DNA of 64,000 nt, from the NCBI GenBank assembly GCA_037200385.1, contig JBBCGL010000001.1:1798001-1862000 (forward strand). The letters are read 5' to 3'. A program made the translations under genes and the position numbers. Below, one piece after another: positions 18,277 through 27,213 of this stretch. The notes beneath the pieces were generated by a model that saw only the letters and a list, made by a program, of their open reading frames with translations, ran no database searches and was not told where the DNA came from. This DNA is from Rhizomicrobium sp. (GTDB lineage Bacteria; Pseudomonadota; Alphaproteobacteria; Micropepsales; Micropepsaceae). Position 1 is the stretch's first letter. Each line of letters opens with the position of its first letter.

Positions 18277-19890
18277 ATGACGGACGCGACGGCTTCGACA
18301 TTCCAAGGCGCAGGCAAGCCGAAGTTCGACCACAAGACCGGGCCGGTCACCGTGATCGTCTTCTTCTGCCTGCTGGCGGCGGGCATCGGCTACGGAATCC
18401 ACGGGCTGCTCGACGACATCCGGAGCGTCCACGAGCCGCTCGCGCTGGGCGTGTTCGCGCTGTTGGGCCTGGCGCTGCTGATCGCCCTGGGCTTCGAATT
18501 CGTCAACGGCTTCCACGACACCGCCAATGCCGTCGCCACCGTGATCTATACGCATTCGATGGCGCCGGTGGTGGCGGTCATCTGGTCCGGCGTCTTCAAC
18601 TTCCTCGGCGTCATGGTCTCCACCGGCGCGGTCGCCTACGGCATCATCACGCTGCTGCCTGTCGAGCTGATCCTACAGGTCGGCAGCAGCGCGGGCTATG
18701 CGATGATCTTCGCGCTGCTGATCGCCGCGATCACCTGGAACCTCGCGACCTGGGCGCTCGGCATCCCGAACAGCTCCAGCCACGCGTTGATCGGCTCGAT
18801 CATGGGCGTGGGCCTGGCGAATCAGCTGATGGCCAAGGCCGGCCAGGGCACCTCCGGTGTCGACTGGAACCAGGCCCTCAATGTCGGCGAAGCCCTGCTG
18901 TTCAGCCCGCTGATGGGTTTCGTGTTCTCCGCGCTGCTGCTGCTGGTGATGAAGTTCCTGGTGCGCTCCCCCAAGCTCTACGAGGAGCCCAAGAGCGATG
19001 CGCCGCCGCCCTGGTGGATCCGCGGCCTGCTCATCCTGACCTGCACCGGCGTGTCCTTCGCGCATGGCGGCAATGACGGGCAGAAGGGCATGGGCCTGAT
19101 CATGCTCATCCTGATCGGCGCGGCGCCGACCGCCTATGCGCTCAACCGCACCATGCCGGACGAAGCAGCGCCCGCCTTCGTGCAATCGGCCGTCGCGGCG
19201 CAAGGCGTGTTCGCGGCGCATGCCGCCGGGCAGGCGGCGGTCTCGCCGGCGGCCGCACGCGGCGTCGTGGGCACCGCACTGCGCGAAAAGACGGTCAACC
19301 GCCCCGACGTCTATGCGGCGCTCGCCAGCCTGTCCGGCGACATCGCGAAGAATGTCAGGACTTATGGCTCCATCTCGCATGTCCCGGCCGCCGCCACGCC
19401 GAACCTGCGCAACGACATGTACCTGACGGGCGACGCCGTGCGCCTTCTGCCGAAAGAGGGCGCGAAGTTCTCGGACAAGGAGAGCGCGACGCTCAAGACC
19501 TATACCGACGGGCTGCAGAAGGGCACGCGCTTCATCCCGCTCTGGGTGAAGGTTTGCGTCGCCATCGCGCTGGGGCTGGGCACCATGGTCGGCTGGAAGC
19601 GGATCGTCGTGACGGTCGGCGAGCGCATCGGCAAGACCCATCTGACCTACGCACAGGGCGCCTCGGCCGAGCTGGTCGCGGCGCTGACCATCGGCGCGGC
19701 GGAGGTCTACGGCCTGCCGGTCTCGACGACCCATATCCTGTCGAGCGGCGTCGCAGGGACGATGGCCGCGAACGGTTCCGGCCTGCAATGGAGCACCATC
19801 CGCTCGATCGCCGCCGCCTGGGTGCTGACGCTTCCCGCCGCGATGGCGATCGCGGGCGGGCTGTATTACGTCCTGCGCATGGTCGTATGA
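18277..19890 (+). CDS. PiT family inorganic phosphate transporter
   Basis: A 537-residue polytopic membrane protein with the two PiT signature repeats: GFHDTANAVATVIYTH (residues 78-93) and HGGNDGQKGMGL (about 265-276). It takes up phosphate (as metal-phosphate) with protons. A long cytoplasmic, alanine-rich loop of about 130 residues (roughly 300-430) separates the two halves; this is the long PitA-type form. C-terminal segments include GLPVSTTHILSSGV, the second typical substrate-facing motif. No PhoU-like partner gene is adjacent. Confidence 0.93.
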   Translation: MTDATASTFQGAGKPKFDHKTGPVTVIVFFCLLAAGIGYGIHGLLDDIRSVHEPLALGVFALLGLALLIALGFEFVNGFHDTANAVATVIYTHSMAPVVAVIWSGVFNFLGVMVSTGAVAYGIITLLPVELILQVGSSAGYAMIFALLIAAITWNLATWALGIPNSSSHALIGSIMGVGLANQLMAKAGQGTSGVDWNQALNVGEALLFSPLMGFVFSALLLLVMKFLVRSPKLYEEPKSDAPPPWWIRGLLILTCTGVSFAHGGNDGQKGMGLIMLILIGAAPTAYALNRTMPDEAAPAFVQSAVAAQGVFAAHAAGQAAVSPAAARGVVGTALREKTVNRPDVYAALASLSGDIAKNVRTYGSISHVPAAATPNLRNDMYLTGDAVRLLPKEGAKFSDKESATLKTYTDGLQKGTRFIPLWVKVCVAIALGLGTMVGWKRIVVTVGERIGKTHLTYAQGASAELVAALTIGAAEVYGLPVSTTHILSSGVAGTMAANGSGLQWSTIRSIAAAWVLTLPAAMAIAGGLYYVLRMVV

Positions 19891-20137
19891 GGCTGGCCAA
19901 GGCGGCGGGACACCTGTCCCCGCCGCCGGTCCCGGCCGGCATCCATGGGCGGAGACGTCGAGCTGCCCCTTAAAGTTCCCAAGACTTGGTAATGGCAATC
20001 TGCGGGCCGGGGTCGCGCCAAATCGCTTGATCCGGCCATGCCGAGCTCACCGGCACGGCGCCCGCCGTCGCCTTGTGCGCATTCCGCGGGTATAGCATGG
20101 TCTCTGCAGTGCGCCCTCGCTAGAGTTTTCACCGGAC

Positions 20138-21298
20138 ATGAGCACCGCCCACGACGCCACGGCCGCCGATGCGCGCGCCCGCTTCCGCATGGAGCGCAAG
20201 CCGCGCCTGCTGCGGCTCGTCGCGGAAGGCGAGTGGACGACCAAGGATGCGGCCAAACTCGACAGCCAGCTCAAGAGCATCGAGCTGGGCGACGCGGTGG
20301 ACGCCGAGATCGACGGATCGGCGCTGGCCCGCATCGACAGCGCCGGCGCCTGGCTGCTGGTGCGCACCAAGCGGGAATGGGAGAAGCGCGGCAAGCGTGT
20401 CGGCCCGATCAGCCTGCCGGCGGTCTATGCCACCCTGCTCCACACGGTGGAGAACGAACACACCGCGCCGCCGGTCGTCATCGACGACCGCCACACCCTG
20501 GAGGCGTTCGTCACCCGTGTCGGCAAGGCGACGATCCACGGCCTGCAACAGGGCGTCGGCATCCTGGGCTATATCGGCCGCGTCACCGTCGAGACGACGG
20601 AAGCGATCTACCATCCGCGCGGCAATCTGCGCATCGCGGCGCTGGTGCACCAGGTGGAAGAGACCGGCATCAACGCGCTGCCCATCGTCGGCCTGCTGTC
20701 CTTCCTGATCGGCATCGTGCTCGCCTATCAGGGCGCCGACCAGCTCAAGCGCTTCGGCGCCGAGGTCTTCACCATCAACCTGCTCGGCGTCGGCCTGCTG
20801 CGCGAGCTCGGCGGCCTCGTCACCGCCATCATCGTCGCGGGCCGCTCGGGCTCGGCCTTCACCGCACAGATCGGCACGATGCGGGTCAATGAAGAGATCG
20901 ACGCGATGCAGACCATCGGCATCAACACGGTCGACGCACTGGTGCTGCCGCGGGTTCTCGGCCTGGTCATCGCCCTGCCCTTCCTCACCTTCTATGCCGA
21001 CATCATGGGTCTGCTGGGCGGCGCGGTGATGTGCTATTTCGACCTCGGCATCACCATCCCGGTGTTCATGCGCCAGCTGCAGGAAGCCATCAGCGTCAAC
21101 ACCTTCATGGTCGGCATGATCAAGGCGCCGGTGTTCGCCTTCATCATCGGCCTGGTCGGCTGCTTCGAGGGCCTGCAGGTCGAGCGCAACGCCGCCAGCG
21201 TGGGCAAGCTCACGACCCGCTCGGTGGTCGAATCCATCTTCCTCGTGATCGTGCTCGACGCCGGGTTCTCGATCATGTTCTCCATCATAGGGATCTGA
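20138..21298 (+). CDS. mlaE: MlaE-type ABC permease with N-terminal STAS domain
   Basis: A 386-residue fusion: an N-terminal STAS domain (about residues 15-110, with ARIDSAGAWLLV) equivalent to MlaB, then the MlaE permease (about 125-386) with the conserved GLVTAIIVAGRSGSAFTAQIGTMRVNEEIDAM cytoplasmic signature. It is the membrane core of a phospholipid transporter working between inner and outer membrane. First gene of a four-gene operon: the ATPase starts 2 bp after its stop. No mlaC homologue is nearby. Confidence 0.93.
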   Translation: MSTAHDATAADARARFRMERKPRLLRLVAEGEWTTKDAAKLDSQLKSIELGDAVDAEIDGSALARIDSAGAWLLVRTKREWEKRGKRVGPISLPAVYATLLHTVENEHTAPPVVIDDRHTLEAFVTRVGKATIHGLQQGVGILGYIGRVTVETTEAIYHPRGNLRIAALVHQVEETGINALPIVGLLSFLIGIVLAYQGADQLKRFGAEVFTINLLGVGLLRELGGLVTAIIVAGRSGSAFTAQIGTMRVNEEIDAMQTIGINTVDALVLPRVLGLVIALPFLTFYADIMGLLGGAVMCYFDLGITIPVFMRQLQEAISVNTFMVGMIKAPVFAFIIGLVGCFEGLQVERNAASVGKLTTRSVVESIFLVIVLDAGFSIMFSIIGI

Positions 21299-21300
21299 GC

Positions 21301-22068
21301 GTGGCGGAGGGACAGGACAAGGACGTCGTCATCAAGGTGCGGGGGCTGGTCAACGGCTTCGGCACCCAGGTGCTGCACGACCATCTCGACCTCGACGTCT
21401 ATCGCGGCGAGGTCCTCGGCGTGGTCGGCGGCTCGGGCACCGGCAAGTCGGTGCTGCTGCGCTCGATCATCGGCCTCAACCAAATCCAGTCGGGCACCAT
21501 CGAGGTGTTCGGCCGCGACACCTCCAACCTCTCGGAGGCGCAGTGGCGCGAGATCGAGCAGCATTGGGGCGTGCTGTTCCAGGAAGGCGCGCTGTTCTCC
21601 TCCCAGACCATCGCGGAGAACATCCAGGTCCCTTTGCGCGAATACACCGACATGTCGCAGGAGCTGATGAACGAGATCGCCTCGATGAAGCTCTCGATGG
21701 TCGGCCTGGCCGAGGATGCGGCGGCGAAGCATCCCTCCGAGCTGTCGGGCGGCATGAAGAAGCGCGCCGGTCTGGCGCGCGCCCTGGCGCTCGACCCCGA
21801 CATCGTGTTCCTCGACGAGCCGACCGCGGGGCTCGACCCGATCTCGGCCAACATGTTCGACGAGCTGGTCAAGGACCTGCAGAAGAGCCTCAAGCTCACC
21901 GTCTTCATGGTGACCCACGACCTCGACACGCTGCGCGCGACCACCGATCGCATCGCCGTGCTGGTCGACAAGAAGATCGTGGTGGGGACGATCGACGAAT
22001 TGCGCCGCAATCCGCATCCGTGGATTCAGGAGTATTTTTCCGGCCCGCGCGGACGCGCCGCGGCCTAG
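21301..22068 (+). CDS. mlaF: MlaF-type ABC transporter ATP-binding protein
   Basis: A 255-residue ATPase: Walker A GGSGTGKSV (43-51), signature LSGGMKKRAGLARAL, Walker B IVFLDEPTAGLDP and the H-loop VTHDLDT. A Q-loop variant (FQEGALFSS) is the one typical of MlaF/MCE-linked ATPases. It energises the MlaE permease. The GTG at 21301 is chosen: it lies 2 bp after the mlaE stop and keeps the family N-terminus, while the frame upstream lies inside mlaE. Confidence 0.93.
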   Translation: MAEGQDKDVVIKVRGLVNGFGTQVLHDHLDLDVYRGEVLGVVGGSGTGKSVLLRSIIGLNQIQSGTIEVFGRDTSNLSEAQWREIEQHWGVLFQEGALFSSQTIAENIQVPLREYTDMSQELMNEIASMKLSMVGLAEDAAAKHPSELSGGMKKRAGLARALALDPDIVFLDEPTAGLDPISANMFDELVKDLQKSLKLTVFMVTHDLDTLRATTDRIAVLVDKKIVVGTIDELRRNPHPWIQEYFSGPRGRAAA

Positions 22069-22082
22069 GGGGATTTTAGCGA

Positions 22083-22958
22083 ATGGAAACCAAAGCCAAT
22101 TACGTCGCCGTCGGTGCCTTCGTCCTCGCCTGCATGCTGGCGCTGGTCGTCACGGTGCTGTGGCTGGCCGGCGTGCAGTACAGCCAGGAATATGTCTACT
22201 ACACGACCAAGTTCAGCGGCTCGGTCAGCGGGCTCGGCAAGGGCACGGTCGTGCGCTACAACGGCATCGAGGTCGGCCGCGTCGACAGCCTCGACTTCGC
22301 GCCCAACGATCCTTCCAGCGTCATCGCGACCCTTCAGGTGCGGCCGGACCTGTCGATCTACAGCGACGCCACGGCTTCCATCGCCAGCCAGGGCCTGACC
22401 GGCGGCTCCTATATCGAGATCATCGGCGGCAAGCTGCGCGACGAGCAGGACAAGCTGCCCAAGACCACGGCCAAGCCCTATCCCGAGATCAAGTCGCGCC
22501 AATCGACCCTGGCGCTGCTGGAACAGACCGCGCCGCAGGTCGTCGACAAGCTCAACAAGATCGCGGACAAGCTGAACCTCGTGCTGGACGACAAGAACCG
22601 CGCCGCCTTCGCGCATACGCTGGCCAATCTCGACACGCTCAGCACGACGCTGGCGTCGCACAAGGCCGATATCGACGCGACCTTCCGCAGCACCAACGAG
22701 GCGACCCACAACCTCGCGGTCGCCAGCCGCGACCTGCATCCCACGCTGGTCCAGGCGGATGCGACGCTCAAGAAGCTCGACAAGCTTTCCACCGACGCGG
22801 ACGCGGTGGTGACGGGCGACGGCGTCGCGCAGCTTTCCGCGCTGCTGGCCGACGGACGGCGCCTGGTCACGAGCCTCACCAAGCTGTCCGACGAACTCAA
22901 CCGCGAGCCGACACGCGTGATCTTCGGCGACAGGCGCAAGGGATACACACCGAAATGA
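22083..22958 (+). CDS. mlaD: MlaD-type MCE domain protein
   Basis: A 291-residue periplasmic substrate-binding protein held by an N-terminal membrane helix (residues 9-30). The MCE domain (about 38-120) contains the marker GLGKGTVVRYNGIEVGRVDSL and GLTGGSYIEI. A long helical tail follows (about 160-280). Hexamers of MlaD form a lipid tunnel on MlaFE. Its stop overlaps the start of the next gene (ATGA), showing translational coupling. Confidence 0.93.
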   Translation: METKANYVAVGAFVLACMLALVVTVLWLAGVQYSQEYVYYTTKFSGSVSGLGKGTVVRYNGIEVGRVDSLDFAPNDPSSVIATLQVRPDLSIYSDATASIASQGLTGGSYIEIIGGKLRDEQDKLPKTTAKPYPEIKSRQSTLALLEQTAPQVVDKLNKIADKLNLVLDDKNRAAFAHTLANLDTLSTTLASHKADIDATFRSTNEATHNLAVASRDLHPTLVQADATLKKLDKLSTDADAVVTGDGVAQLSALLADGRRLVTSLTKLSDELNREPTRVIFGDRRKGYTPK

Positions 22959-23590
22959 CGACCTTCTCGCTCAACCGCCGCGCCCTGCTGGCGACCGGCC
23001 TCGCCTCCGTCGCGCTGTCGGCGTGCAGCGGCTTGATCGGCCCGCCCGATCCGGGCCCGCTCTACCTGCTCAAGCCCGTGCCGCCGGCGCCGGGCGGCGG
23101 CCCGCGCGTGCCCTGGCAGCTTTCGGTCGTCCTTCCCGAAGCCGCCGACAGCCTGGATACCAGCCGCATCGCTCTCGTGCAGCCGAACAACCAGTGGGAT
23201 TACTACGCGAACTCCTCGTGGCAGGACCGCATGCCCTTCCTCGTGCAGAGCGCCTTGATCGACGCCTTCGAGGCCAGCGGCCGCATCCCGGCGGTGGGCC
23301 GCGACACCGAAGGCCTCAAATCCGACTACCTGCTGGAGACCGACGTCCGCGATTTCGAAGCGGTCTATGCGCAGCAGGACGGCGTCCCGACGGCGACCGT
23401 GCGGATCGCGGCGAAGCTGATCGCGGCACACGGCCGCATCATCACGCAATCGCTGATCGCGCATAGCGAAGTCGCCGCCGCCGCGAATAGCGTGCCGGCC
23501 GTGGTCATGGCGTTCAACCAGGCGCTCGGCGCCACGCTGAGCCAGATCGTCGATTGGACGCTGGGCGCGCCGATACCGGCCCGGACCTAG
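22955..23590 (+). CDS. ABC-type transport auxiliary lipoprotein of the Mla-like operon
   Basis: A 211-residue lipoprotein: the N-terminal RRALLATGLASVALSAC ends in a lipobox with Cys24, preceded by twin arginines. The mature part matches the ABC-type transport auxiliary component family (PqiC-like): LYLLKP, then WQDRMPFLVQSALIDAFEASGR and the ALIAHSE region. It is coupled to mlaD by a 4-bp overlap. PqiC-type lipoproteins sit on the outer membrane and complete the MCE bridge, which would explain the missing mlaC. Confidence 0.88.
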   Translation: MTTFSLNRRALLATGLASVALSACSGLIGPPDPGPLYLLKPVPPAPGGGPRVPWQLSVVLPEAADSLDTSRIALVQPNNQWDYYANSSWQDRMPFLVQSALIDAFEASGRIPAVGRDTEGLKSDYLLETDVRDFEAVYAQQDGVPTATVRIAAKLIAAHGRIITQSLIAHSEVAAAANSVPAVVMAFNQALGATLSQIVDWTLGAPIPART

Positions 23591-23664
23591 ATGACGCATC
23601 GGCGCGCAGGGAACTTTCCCCGGTCAAATCCCGTTAACTGTGGGATTTTGCACGGAGTTCCCGA

Positions 23665-23844
23665 ATGCTTCGCTGGGCGTTTCTTTTCCTGATCATCGGG
23701 CTGGTCGCGGCCTTGCTCGGTTTCGGCGGCATAGCCGGCGCTTCCTTTGCCATCGCCAAGACGCTGTTCTACGTCTTCATGGTGATCTTCCTGGTGCTGC
23801 TCGTCCTCGGCCTCACGGTCGCGCGACGTGTGTCGGGAGAATAA
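23665..23844 (+). CDS. DUF1328 (UPF0391) small membrane protein
   Basis: A 59-residue protein with two hydrophobic segments (about residues 4-30 and 33-52). The start [19 protein letters not shown] and the central [14 protein letters not shown] are characteristic of DUF1328. The function is unknown; members are often stress-induced. A GGAG ribosome site lies 8 bases before the ATG. The lipase-like gene starts 6 bp after its stop, so they are probably co-transcribed. Confidence 0.88.
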   Translation: MLRWAFLFLIIGLVAALLGFGGIAGASFAIAKTLFYVFMVIFLVLLVLGLTVARRVSGE

Positions 23845-23850
23845 ATCCCG

Positions 23851-24789
23851 GTGAGCGACGTCTACCGCGTCGGGTTCGAGTTCTACCCCCCGGCCGAGCA
23901 GCCGAGCATCGCCGATGCCCGCTGGTCGCTGTCGGGGCTCGATCCTGCGGCGCGACTGCGTTCCGGTCACTTCGAAGCCTCCGACGGCCAGCAGGTGCCG
24001 TATCGCCTGTGGAAGGCGGAGAACGCCCGCGCCATGGTGCTCTTGCTGCACGGCGCCACCGATTATGCCGGCGCATTCGATGAGATCGGGCCGCTGTTCG
24101 CCGCGCGGGGATTCACGGCGCTCGCCATCGACCAGCGCGGCTTCGGTGCCACCGCCACGCGAGGACTGTGGTGCGGCAAGAACCGCATGATCCGCGATGC
24201 GATCGAGGCGGTGCTGTTCCTGCGCAAGCGCTACGGCGATGCCCTGCCGGTCTTCATCGTCGGCGAGAGCATGGGTGCGGCGCTGGCGGTGCATGCGGCG
24301 TCGCGCGCGCCAGACCTCGATCTCGCCGGCATCGTGCTGGCGGCGCCGGGCGCGATCAGCGGCGCCTGGCGCCGCCTGTTCGGCTCGGCGCTGACGCGTG
24401 TGCTGCGCTTTTTCCTGCCCAATGCCGGCATCCGGATCGAGCGGCTGTCCGCCTGGGAATTCACCCCGGCCTCCGCCATCCGACTGCTGAGCGACCCGAT
24501 GGTGCTGCGCCGCGTGCGGCCGGCGCAGCTGTTCGGTCTCTTCAAGCTGTCGCGCAGCGCGGTGGACGAGGCCGGACATGTCCGCATCCCCTCCCTCACC
24601 ATGATCGGCGGCAAGGAAGATCTGCTGCGCGAGGCGTGCATCGCGCGGCTGCATCACGGCCTTTCGGGCGAAAAAGACTGGGCCCGCTTCAGGAACGGCC
24701 CCCATTTGCTGCTTCACTGGAAGCGGCGGGACCGCGTACTCGGCAAAGTGTTTTCCTGGCTCGACGGCCGGCTGGCGCGCGCCCGTTAG
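23851..24789 (+). CDS. Alpha/beta hydrolase, lysophospholipase/monoacylglycerol lipase-like
   Basis: A 312-residue serine hydrolase: the oxyanion motif LLLHGATDYAG (residues 64-74), nucleophile Ser140 in GESMGAAL, a late Asp in GGKEDLL and a catalytic His in NGPHLLLH. The pattern is that of PldB/monoglyceride lipases acting on lysophospholipids or monoacylglycerols. No signal peptide is seen. It starts with GTG six bases after the DUF1328 stop. Lying after the Mla operon, it may take part in membrane lipid turnover; that is an inference. Confidence 0.88.
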   Translation: MSDVYRVGFEFYPPAEQPSIADARWSLSGLDPAARLRSGHFEASDGQQVPYRLWKAENARAMVLLLHGATDYAGAFDEIGPLFAARGFTALAIDQRGFGATATRGLWCGKNRMIRDAIEAVLFLRKRYGDALPVFIVGESMGAALAVHAASRAPDLDLAGIVLAAPGAISGAWRRLFGSALTRVLRFFLPNAGIRIERLSAWEFTPASAIRLLSDPMVLRRVRPAQLFGLFKLSRSAVDEAGHVRIPSLTMIGGKEDLLREACIARLHHGLSGEKDWARFRNGPHLLLHWKRRDRVLGKVFSWLDGRLARAR

Positions 24790-24826
24790 CCGTATAAGGT
24801 CGTGGGACGCCTTCGAGGGGGAATCG

Positions 24827-25993
24827 ATGCGAATTCTATCGGGCGCCGTGACGGCGGTCTTGTTGTGCGCCACGCCGGCGTTGGCCCAGTGCGACCTCCA
24901 TGCCGCGGATGCCGCCGCCGCGGGCGCGGGATGCGCCCGTGCCTGGATGGACGCCAATCTCCGGCTCAACGACATCGTCACGGTGGGGACGCATAACAGC
25001 TACAAGGCGGCGATCCCGCCCAAGATCATGGCTCTGATCCGGATGGGGGCGCCGCGCGTCGCTCCGGGTCTCGACTATTCGCACCTGCCGTTGACGGATC
25101 AGCTGAACGACGGCGCGCGCGCGATCGAGATCGACGTCGTCTACGATCCGAAAGGCGGTCTCTACGCCCATCCGGCCGGGGCCGCGATGACCGGCGAGAC
25201 GATGCCGGACAGCTTCGCCGCGACGATGGCGGAGCCCGGCTTCAAGGTGCTGCACATCCAGGATATCGATTTCCATGCCGTCTGCCTGACCTTCACCGCC
25301 TGCCTGCGGGAGCTCAAGGCATGGTCCGACGCGCATCCCGACCATGTGCCGATCCTCGTGACGCTCAACGCCAAGGACGATGCGATCTCGATGCCCGGCT
25401 CGGTGACCCCGCTGCCGTTCGACACGGCAGCGTTCGATGCCCTGGACGCGGAAGTGCTCTCGGTATTCCCGCGCGACGGGATCGTCACACCCGATGCGGT
25501 CCAGGGCGCGGCTCCGACCCTGCGCGATGCGATCCTCGCCAATGGCTGGCCGACGCTGGGCGCGACGCGCGGCAAGGTCCTGTTCGCGCTGGACGAGAGC
25601 GGCGACAAGATCAAGGCCTATATCGGCGGCCGCAAATCGCTCGAGGGCCGCGTGATGTTCGTCAACACGGACGAGGATTCGCCGGCCGCCGCCTATCTCA
25701 CGCTGAACGAGACCGCCGACATTCCGCGCATCACGGCCGATGTGCGAAAGAACTTCCTGGTGCGCACCCGGGCCGATGCGGACACGGTGGAAGCGCGGGC
25801 CAACACCACCGAGCGGCGCGACAAGGCCCTCGCCTCCGGCGCGCAATATGTCTCGACGGATTACATGCAACCGGATTCGCGGCTCGGCCCCTATCTCGCG
25901 CGCATGCCGCAAGGCGTGGTCGCGGCCTGCAACCCGCAGCGCCGGCCCGAGCGCTGCGCCGGACTGCCGGTCGAAGCGGCCGTCAAGCCATGA
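24827..25993 (+). CDS. Exported phosphoinositide-specific phospholipase C-like protein
   Basis: A 388-residue protein with a Sec signal peptide (residues 1-21, cleavage after ALA-Q). The PI-PLC X-like TIM barrel shows the first catalytic His56 in VGTHNSYK, Glu101/Asp103 in IEIDVVYD and a second His115 in YAHPAG. Conserved FKVLHIQDIDF and LVTLNAKDD follow. This matches the bacterial Ca2+-dependent PI-PLC group; the natural substrate in bacteria is uncertain (phosphatidylinositol or other head groups). The last 11 bases overlap the 3' end of the convergent DUF72 gene. Confidence 0.87.
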   Translation: MRILSGAVTAVLLCATPALAQCDLHAADAAAAGAGCARAWMDANLRLNDIVTVGTHNSYKAAIPPKIMALIRMGAPRVAPGLDYSHLPLTDQLNDGARAIEIDVVYDPKGGLYAHPAGAAMTGETMPDSFAATMAEPGFKVLHIQDIDFHAVCLTFTACLRELKAWSDAHPDHVPILVTLNAKDDAISMPGSVTPLPFDTAAFDALDAEVLSVFPRDGIVTPDAVQGAAPTLRDAILANGWPTLGATRGKVLFALDESGDKIKAYIGGRKSLEGRVMFVNTDEDSPAAAYLTLNETADIPRITADVRKNFLVRTRADADTVEARANTTERRDKALASGAQYVSTDYMQPDSRLGPYLARMPQGVVAACNPQRRPERCAGLPVEAAVKP

Positions 25994-26720
25994 GCGCGGC
26001 CATCTCCAGCGCGTTCGCCGTCGCGGCACCGAGCGCCGTGTTGTCGAAGATGCACCATACCTGGCCCGCGCGCGTCGCGCGCAATTGCTGCGCCAAGGCC
26101 CGGAGCCGCGCGGCGTCGTAGTCCGAATAATAGAGGCGCGGCGAGCCGTGCCATCGGTAATAGGCGATAGCCGCGTCGCCGCCGGGCCGCTCCGCGCCCG
26201 GCGCGCGCGCGGGATCGGCCGCCGCCCGGGCGACCGTCGCCGCAGCCAGCAAGCCGTCGGCCGCCGGCGTGAACCACGTCGCATGCCGCGGCTCGCAGAC
26301 GACGGCGCCGTCGAAACGCTCCCGCAGCACGGCGAAGAAGGCCCGCGCCATCTGCGGATCGAATTTCAGGCTCGGCGGCAATTGCACCAGCAAGGGTCCG
26401 AGCTTGTCGCCCAAGGCGCCGCATTCATGCAGGAACACGTCAAGGAGGCCTTCCGCGTCGCTCAGGCGGCGCTCATGCGTGATGGTCTTGGGCAGCTTCA
26501 CCGCAAACCGGAAGCCGTCCGGCACGGATTGGGCCCATCGCGCATAGGTTGCCGGCCGATGCGGGCGGTAGAAGGACGAGTTGATCTCGACCGCGTCCAG
26601 TCGCGTGGCATAGCGCGCCAGAAGGCTCGGGCCTTCGGCGAAGCGATCGCGCTGCGTACCGGGCAGGCTCCAGCCGGCCGTACCGATGAGAATCCTAGGT
26701 TTCGCGGAGGCGGACGACAT
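25983..26720 (-). CDS. DUF72 domain protein
   Basis: A 245-residue TIM-barrel-like protein of the DUF72 family: ILIGTAGWSLPG at the N-terminus, AVEINSSFYRPHRPATYARWAQSVPDGFRFAVKLPKTITH, and late YYRWHGSPRLYYSDYDA. Function unknown; archaeal and bacterial members are suspected nucleases or sugar isomerase relatives, without proof. Its 5' end overlaps the glycosylase gene by 26 bp, so these genes and the PhyH-like gene upstream form one minus-strand operon. Confidence 0.9.
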   Translation of the reverse strand: MSSASAKPRILIGTAGWSLPGTQRDRFAEGPSLLARYATRLDAVEINSSFYRPHRPATYARWAQSVPDGFRFAVKLPKTITHERRLSDAEGLLDVFLHECGALGDKLGPLLVQLPPSLKFDPQMARAFFAVLRERFDGAVVCEPRHATWFTPAADGLLAAATVARAAADPARAPGAERPGGDAAIAYYRWHGSPRLYYSDYDAARLRALAQQLRATRAGQVWCIFDNTALGAATANALEMAALMA

Positions 26721-27213
26721 CCCGTGCTAGCGCCCGCCAAATGCTTTCGTTCCAGGCGTTCTGCGCCGCCGGCGACGGCGACGGCAATATCCACAGCGCG
26801 GTCTCGCCGATCGTCGCGTCCTGTTTGCCCGCCTTGGCCCTCGGCCCGAGCAGGCGCCGTCCGCCCGCCAGACTCGTGAAGGCGAGGATTCTCGGCCTGG
26901 CCCGTCCGATGCGCGCGCGCAGGTCGTCGATCGCTTCGCGGCCCAGGCTGCCGGCCGGCAACTGGTGGTCCATGCCGCTGGCATGCTTGGCGATGTCGGT
27001 GAGACCGATGCCGAGTCCGGGCGAGAGCGGATATTCGTGCGGCGCATACAGCCGGGGCGTGAGGCCGACGGCATGGAGCGTGCGCCAGAATTTGTTCTGC
27101 GGATGGGCATAGTACTGCCCGCGCAGTGCCGACAGCCGTCCGGCCGCCGTGCCGCAGAATACCAAGGTCAGTCCGGGCGGCAGAACGTCGGGAAGGACCG
27201 GCGCTTCAGGCAA
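26695..27213 (-). CDS. mug: G/U mismatch-specific DNA glycosylase (Mug/TDG family)
   Basis: A 172-residue uracil-DNA glycosylase-fold protein. Motif 1 reads FCGTAAG followed by YYAHPQNKFW, and motif 2 is PSPSPAAQN near residue 145-153; the spacing is that of Mug/TDG enzymes. The usual GINPG Asn is replaced in GTAAG, which is seen in other Mug-like glycosylases. It removes uracil or ethenocytosine from mismatches. It overlaps its neighbours on both sides (26 bp with DUF72, 8 bp with PhyH). Confidence 0.87.
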   Translation of the reverse strand: MPEAPVLPDVLPPGLTLVFCGTAAGRLSALRGQYYAHPQNKFWRTLHAVGLTPRLYAPHEYPLSPGLGIGLTDIAKHASGMDHQLPAGSLGREAIDDLRARIGRARPRILAFTSLAGGRRLLGPRAKAGKQDATIGETALWILPSPSPAAQNAWNESIWRALARDVVRLRET